NCBI GenBank assembly: GCA_009784745.1
Contig: WQXR01000002.1
Span: 1-33,875 of the forward strand
Direction of reading: 5' to 3'
From: Methanomassiliicoccaceae archaeon
GTDB taxonomy: Archaea > Thermoplasmatota > Thermoplasmata > Methanomassiliicoccales > Methanomethylophilaceae
DNA length: 33,875 nucleotides
Shown: one piece after another, positions 30,758-33,875 of the stretch
Layout: every line of letters starts with the position of its first letter
How positions within the stretch are numbered: position 1 is the stretch's first letter
Notes under the pieces: generated by a model
What the model saw: only the letters and a program-made list of their open reading frames with translations
Told to the model about the DNA's origin: nothing
The model's database searches: none
Program-made: the position numbers and the translations under genes

Positions 30758-31210
30758 ATGAGCGCCGGCGAAATGAAGATTAAGATGATATGTATCTCCG
30801 TAACAATGCCTTACGAAACGTTGGAACACACGGCGGACATTCTGGTCAAATGCACCGGAAGAACGATGGAAGAATGTTTTGAAAGCGCAGCATACGCGTT
30901 ATTCGACCAGATGGTCGACACCGGAACGATAGAAAAAAAGATGAGGATATCTTTCGAAACGGAAGCGGAACACATCGAAGATCGATTATACTCATTCCTT
31001 TCTTGTTTACTGAGCATAATGGACTCGGATTCTTCGGTATTTTCTGAATTCATCGTAAAATTCAACGGAAATAAGATAACATGTGACGCGTACGGCGAAA
31101 CTCTCGATCTGAAAAAACACAGGCCGAGAACGGAGATCAAGGCGATAACGTATCATATGATGCACATTGATGAAAAAGGACCGTCCGTTACAGTGTTATT
31201 CGATGTGTAG
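30758..31210 (+). CDS. Archease (RtcB ligase activator)
   Basis: Archease speeds up the RtcB RNA ligase in tRNA splicing. The 150-residue protein has the family opening YETLEHTADILVKCTGRTMEECFESAAYALFD, the middle LYSFLSCLLSIMDSD, and the closing GETLDLKKHRPRTEIKAITYHMM, which includes calcium-binding acidic residues. The start is uncertain. ATG 30758 is correctly placed for a leaderless message, whereas ATG 30806 (MPYETLEHTADI) matches most homologues; the track uses 30725. The stop is TAG, one of only two genes in the window that end in amber. rtcB is not in the window. Confidence 0.9.
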   Translation: MSAGEMKIKMICISVTMPYETLEHTADILVKCTGRTMEECFESAAYALFDQMVDTGTIEKKMRISFETEAEHIEDRLYSFLSCLLSIMDSDSSVFSEFIVKFNGNKITCDAYGETLDLKKHRPRTEIKAITYHMMHIDEKGPSVTVLFDV

Positions 31211-31238
31211 ATATACTCAAAAAGTATTTGTGAATGAT

Positions 31239-32054
31239 ATGTTAAAACTGGGCTGGTTCTCCACCGGACGCGGACAAGGGTCACGGGATCTTTTGAGAAC
31301 GGTGATGGAAAAGAAGAATTCCGATGACATCGATATGAAAATAGAATTCGTCTTCTGCAACTGGGATAACAAAGAGGAACCGAACTCAAGGAAAGAACAG
31401 AGAGAGATGTTCTTCGATCTTGTCAAAAGTTATGACATTCCGTTGGTAACGTTATCGTGGAAGACATTCCGTCCGGATATTTGGGAAAGCGATCAGGTAA
31501 CGTGGAGGAACGAGTACGGAAAGGAAATGAGAAAATTACTTTCAAAATATGATTTCGATATCGGCGTACTTGCGGGTTATATGCTTTGGGTCGATGATGA
31601 GACGTGTGAAACATACGATCTGATAAATCTTCATCCGGCTCTGCCGGACGGTCCGAAAGGAACATGGCAGGAAGTTATTTGGCAACTGATAAATGATGAT
31701 GCAAAAGAACAGGGAGCAATGATACATCTCTGCACGAAGGAATGGGATCGCGGTGCTGCGCTGACATACTGCGGATTCCCGATACGCGGTATCGGGTACG
31801 ATGAACTCTGGAATGATATGTACAGGAAATTAACAACAAGGACGTTAGACCGGATAAAAGCGGAAGAGGGAGAAAAAGAACCTCTTTTCGCAAAGATCAG
31901 AGCAGACGGCGCAAAACGGGAACTGCCGCTGATAGTATCGACGATAGAAAGGTTTGCATGCGGCGACCTTAAGATGGTGAAACAAAAAGCATTCTTCAAA
32001 GGCGAACGTCTGAAGGGAGCGTTCGACCTTTCCGATGATGTAAACAAAAAGTGA
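31239..32054 (+). CDS. PurN-like formyltransferase family protein
   Basis: A 271-residue protein of the formyltransferase fold. It has the N-terminal LGWFSTGRGQGSRDLL, then GVLAGYMLWVDDETCETYDLINLHPALPDGPKGTWQEVIW, where LHPALP is the family's active-site block (Asn-x-His). The C-terminal part is longer than in bacterial PurN, and related proteins are usually annotated as phosphoribosylglycinamide formyltransferase. If so it would act in purine synthesis with a formyl-folate-like donor; the donor in a methanogen is unclear. The start is ATG 31239, with GTGAATGAT directly upstream. The track start 31167 lies inside archease. Confidence 0.72.
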   Translation: MLKLGWFSTGRGQGSRDLLRTVMEKKNSDDIDMKIEFVFCNWDNKEEPNSRKEQREMFFDLVKSYDIPLVTLSWKTFRPDIWESDQVTWRNEYGKEMRKLLSKYDFDIGVLAGYMLWVDDETCETYDLINLHPALPDGPKGTWQEVIWQLINDDAKEQGAMIHLCTKEWDRGAALTYCGFPIRGIGYDELWNDMYRKLTTRTLDRIKAEEGEKEPLFAKIRADGAKRELPLIVSTIERFACGDLKMVKQKAFFKGERLKGAFDLSDDVNKK

Positions 32055-32059
32055 AAGAA

Positions 32060-33142
32060 ATGGAATACAATCATATGGAAGAACTGGGGTTCAGCGAAGA
32101 TAAACAATTAGTGTGCAACATGTCAGGATTTCTGGATCAGGGAAGATCGATGAGGAATATGTGCGACCGGTTCATCCGCAACGGCGGAAGGTTGTATGAT
32201 GTTCTCACAGCATGCGACAGCATTATGATGTACACACAGGATGATGAGAACACAGGTTCGGACGGAACACTGAGGTCGATGGCGGCGTTCCTGAAGGCCT
32301 ATGGTGTTACAGATATCTCACTTAACGATTTTTTCAAAAATGATATAAAACTCATGCAGGGTTCGGATGTGATCCATTATCTGGATGAACTTATGACCGT
32401 GACCGTCCTCTCAGAAACGTATGAGCATCACGTTTCCGTTCTTTGCGATCTCATTGAGATGCCGTATAACAGGGTCAAATGTACACAGGTGTCATTCGAC
32501 GGCTCGGATCTGGAGGTCAATGATGCAAAATGGTTAAGGGAAGTTGCGGAAGAGATATCAAAGATGGATATTCCGAAAATAACGACATCAGGTACGAACC
32601 AGTATCTGGAGCAGAAGGATCAGATGATCATCGAAACGGTCGGCCGGATGACGAAAAGGATATCCAAAAAGGTCTTTGCGCGCAGTGTCGGGTCCATGGG
32701 AGGAAGCGAAAAATCGCACGCGCTGCTTGATGCGGGAAGAAGAACGAATGTAAATTACGATTGTACCGCATACATAGGTACCAACGCTACAGACCATATT
32801 GCAATGGATGTCGTCCGCAGCAATGAAGGATTAGCAATATCATTCAACGGTGACGGTTATGCGGTCAAAGGTTCGAATGTTGCGGTAATGTCATCAAATT
32901 CCATAGTCCCCGCTGTCCTTGTATCAGAATTCTACATAAACGGACTGGAAGCGGTCTATTCGATGATAGGGTCATGGGATCGTAAGGAATTGATGAGAAG
33001 AGAATGCTCTGATAAGAATCTGATGAATGCGATGCTTGCCGCATTCCCGTCAAAGTTGCCGGAAGTTGTCATCGTTGATGATAATAATTTGAACGATGTG
33101 ATGCGTGAGAGTGAAAGATACAGGCGAAAACTTACTATTTAG
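32060..33142 (+). CDS. EhaR-type HAD-superfamily protein, catalytic motifs lost
   Basis: A 360-residue protein that aligns, from memory, with archaeal HAD proteins of the EhaR type: RLYDVLTACD, FLKAYGVTDISLNDFF, SETYEHHVSVLCDLIEMPYNRVKCT, VGSMGGSEKSHALL and GLAISFNGDGYAVKGSNVAVMSSNSIVPAVLV. The HAD nucleophile motif (DxD near residue 20; SDCEGP in homologues) reads CNMSGF here, and the late GDSxTD motif reads GTNATD. It is therefore probably not a phosphatase. No Eha hydrogenase genes are nearby. ATG 32060 has AGTGA upstream; the track GTG 32051 overlaps the previous stop. The gene ends in TAG. Confidence 0.6.
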   Translation: MEYNHMEELGFSEDKQLVCNMSGFLDQGRSMRNMCDRFIRNGGRLYDVLTACDSIMMYTQDDENTGSDGTLRSMAAFLKAYGVTDISLNDFFKNDIKLMQGSDVIHYLDELMTVTVLSETYEHHVSVLCDLIEMPYNRVKCTQVSFDGSDLEVNDAKWLREVAEEISKMDIPKITTSGTNQYLEQKDQMIIETVGRMTKRISKKVFARSVGSMGGSEKSHALLDAGRRTNVNYDCTAYIGTNATDHIAMDVVRSNEGLAISFNGDGYAVKGSNVAVMSSNSIVPAVLVSEFYINGLEAVYSMIGSWDRKELMRRECSDKNLMNAMLAAFPSKLPEVVIVDDNNLNDVMRESERYRRKLTI

Positions 33143-33175
33143 CGTAACACCAGCACTCGCGCGTATCGAAATGAC

Positions 33176-33181
33176 AAAAAA
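33176..33181 (-). terminator. T-run after tRNA-Glu
   Basis: TTTTTT on the minus strand begins one base beyond the discriminator of tRNA-Glu, typical of a short archaeal tRNA transcription end. Confidence 0.45.
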
Positions 33182-33182
33182 G

Positions 33183-33255
33183 TGCTCACGCCGGGATTTG
33201 AACCCGGGTGTCCACCTCGAAAGGGTGGAATGATTGGCCGCTACACTACGTGAGC
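33183..33255 (-). tRNA. tRNA-Glu (UUC)
   Basis: The acceptor arms GCTCACG/CGTGAGC form 7 perfect pairs. The anticodon arm is CCACC-CTTTCGA-GGTGG with anticodon TTC, and the T-arm is CCGGG-TTCAAAT-CCCGG with the usual TTCAAAT loop. The discriminator is A and CCA is not encoded. No intron is present. It lies between the HAD-like gene and the MORN gene. Confidence 0.95.
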
Positions 33256-33294
33256 CTTGACTGCCCATAATAGAATTGGTTAATAATGGTTTCC

Positions 33295-33789
33295 TTACCT
33301 GAGGAATATCCCGTTCTCCCATTTTCCGGTCTGTGATGTCCCTTTCTCAAAGTATAACGTCCCTTTGCCGTTTCTGGTGCCGTCCTTGAAGTCGCCTTCA
33401 TATCTGTCACCGTTGGCCCAGTAGAATATGCCTTTGCCCTCTCTTTTGTCGTTCTTGAAGTCGCCTTCATACCGATCCTTGTTGGAATAGTAGTAAACAC
33501 CTTTCCCGTTCTTCTTGTTGTTCTTGAACTCGCCTTCATATCTGTCGCCGCTCGTGTAACGGTATACGCCTTTGCCGTTCATCTTGTTGTTCTTGAACTC
33601 GCCTTCGTATATGTTGCCGTCGGAATGGAAGTACTTTCCTTTGCCTTCCATGTTGTTGTCCTTATATTCGCCTTCATATCTGGAGCCGCCGGCAAAATAA
33701 TACTTCCCTTTGCCGTTCCTCTTACCGTCCTCGAACTCGCCTTTGTACCTGCTGCCGTCGAAATATTTTACTTCCCTTATCTTAGGTAT
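33295..33789 (-). CDS. MORN-repeat protein
   Basis: Six tandem 23-residue MORN repeats (YEGEFKNNKMNGKGVY pattern) and a partial seventh (TGKWENGIF) fill almost the whole protein. MORN repeats form elongated beta-sheets that often act as scaffolds or lipid/protein contacts. The track shows only 33295-33651, starting at an internal Met in repeat 2. The frame is open further upstream through a first complete repeat (YKGEFEDGKRNGKGKYYFAG) to a stop at about 33810, with no ATG, GTG or TTG. ATA at 33789, five bases after GGGGGAG, is the best-placed start, so I extend to it. No signal peptide is seen. Confidence 0.72.
   Translation of the reverse strand: MPKIREVKYFDGSRYKGEFEDGKRNGKGKYYFAGGSRYEGEYKDNNMEGKGKYFHSDGNIYEGEFKNNKMNGKGVYRYTSGDRYEGEFKNNKKNGKGVYYYSNKDRYEGDFKNDKREGKGIFYWANGDRYEGDFKDGTRNGKGTLYFEKGTSQTGKWENGIFLR
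33300..33744 (-). repeat. 69-base tandem repeats encoding MORN units
   Basis: Six copies of a 69-base unit plus a partial one. Each contains a TATGAAGGCGA-like block (plus strand TCGCCTTCATA) and AAYGGCAAAGGC. The copies differ at many positions, more so in the outer ones, so the array is not recent in full. The central copies are most alike. Confidence 0.8.
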
Positions 33790-33812
33790 GACTACTCCCC
33801 CTTCACCTGATC

Positions 33813-33828
33813 ATTACGTTATCGTAAT
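33813..33828. promoter_or_regulatory. Inverted repeat upstream of the MORN gene
   Basis: ATTACG-TTAT-CGTAAT lies just upstream of the MORN ribosome binding region (AGGTGA, GGGGGAG). It could be an operator or part of the promoter. The remaining bases to 33875 show no gene I can support. Confidence 0.3.
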
Positions 33829-33875
33829 AGGTGTTAATATCTTTTCCACATGCCCGTGCTCAGAGGAACGGAAGT

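Noticed and set aside
33295-33744. CRISPR array suggested by regular 69-base repeats
   Set aside because: The units are in-frame MORN codons with no unique spacers.
33829-33875. Possible gene or RNA at the right edge
   Set aside because: Too little sequence remains; no start, stop or motif can be supported.

Overview
The window reads as a chromosome segment of a methanogenic archaeon of the order Methanomassiliicoccales (Thermoplasmata), probably a gut-type H2-dependent methylotroph. The evidence seen in the sequence is archaeal information genes (L15e, L21e, Rpo4, aIF1A, Rio1, Pus10, family-B polymerase), archaeal Shine-Dalgarno sites (GGAGGTGAT-like), TATA-driven leaderless starts, and a pyrrolysine (Pyl) system: a tRNA-Pyl(CUA), pylC, and an mtmB gene with an in-frame amber codon. 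The order-level assignment is inference.

Region 1 (1-2922): a partial AbiEi-like gene, a shortened ThiI-like protein with an eroded PP-loop, rpl15e, an orphan Doc/Fic-type protein and a 54-residue small ORF. Region 2 (3122-9583): the methylamine/pyrrolysine region. On the plus strand are an MtmB paralogue carrying lysine (AAG) exactly where MtmB has Pyl202, then tRNA-Pyl and pylC. Facing them on the minus strand is an operon mtmC - mtmB(Pyl) - Rh-type ammonium channel, preceded by a long structured leader. MtmB/MtmC take the methyl group from monomethylamine and the channel can handle the ammonium released.

Region 3 (9584-18072, all minus): a compact information operon aIF1A - rio1 - KH(Dim2/Pno1) - pus10 - rpl21e - rpo4 - DUF655 - ksgA - ychF - polB, with stop/start overlaps at several junctions. 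Region 4 (18073-18639): about 560 bases without a conventional gene. It holds a hairpin at 18219-18270 and a plus-strand structured RNA with its own TATA box. That RNA contains a 25-codon ORF behind a perfect Shine-Dalgarno site that the RNA's own 3' end can sequester. Region 5 (18640-21953, minus): pgk and gap (glycolysis/gluconeogenesis) and a class II HDAC-like deacetylase.

Region 6 (22039-26144, plus): ilvB and ilvC (branched-chain amino acids) separated by a GNAT toxin / antitoxin pair with a palindromic operator, then a cyclophilin-like DUF369 protein. Region 7 (26141-30704, minus): nadX - pepQ - tldD - tldE, tightly overlapped. A palindromic TATA element drives nadX and, divergently, archease. 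Region 8 (30758-33875): archease, a PurN-like formyltransferase, an EhaR-type HAD protein with lost catalytic motifs, tRNA-Glu(UUC), and a MORN-repeat protein that lacks a canonical start codon. No IS element, prophage, CRISPR array or rRNA was seen. pylS, pylB and pylD are not in the window.
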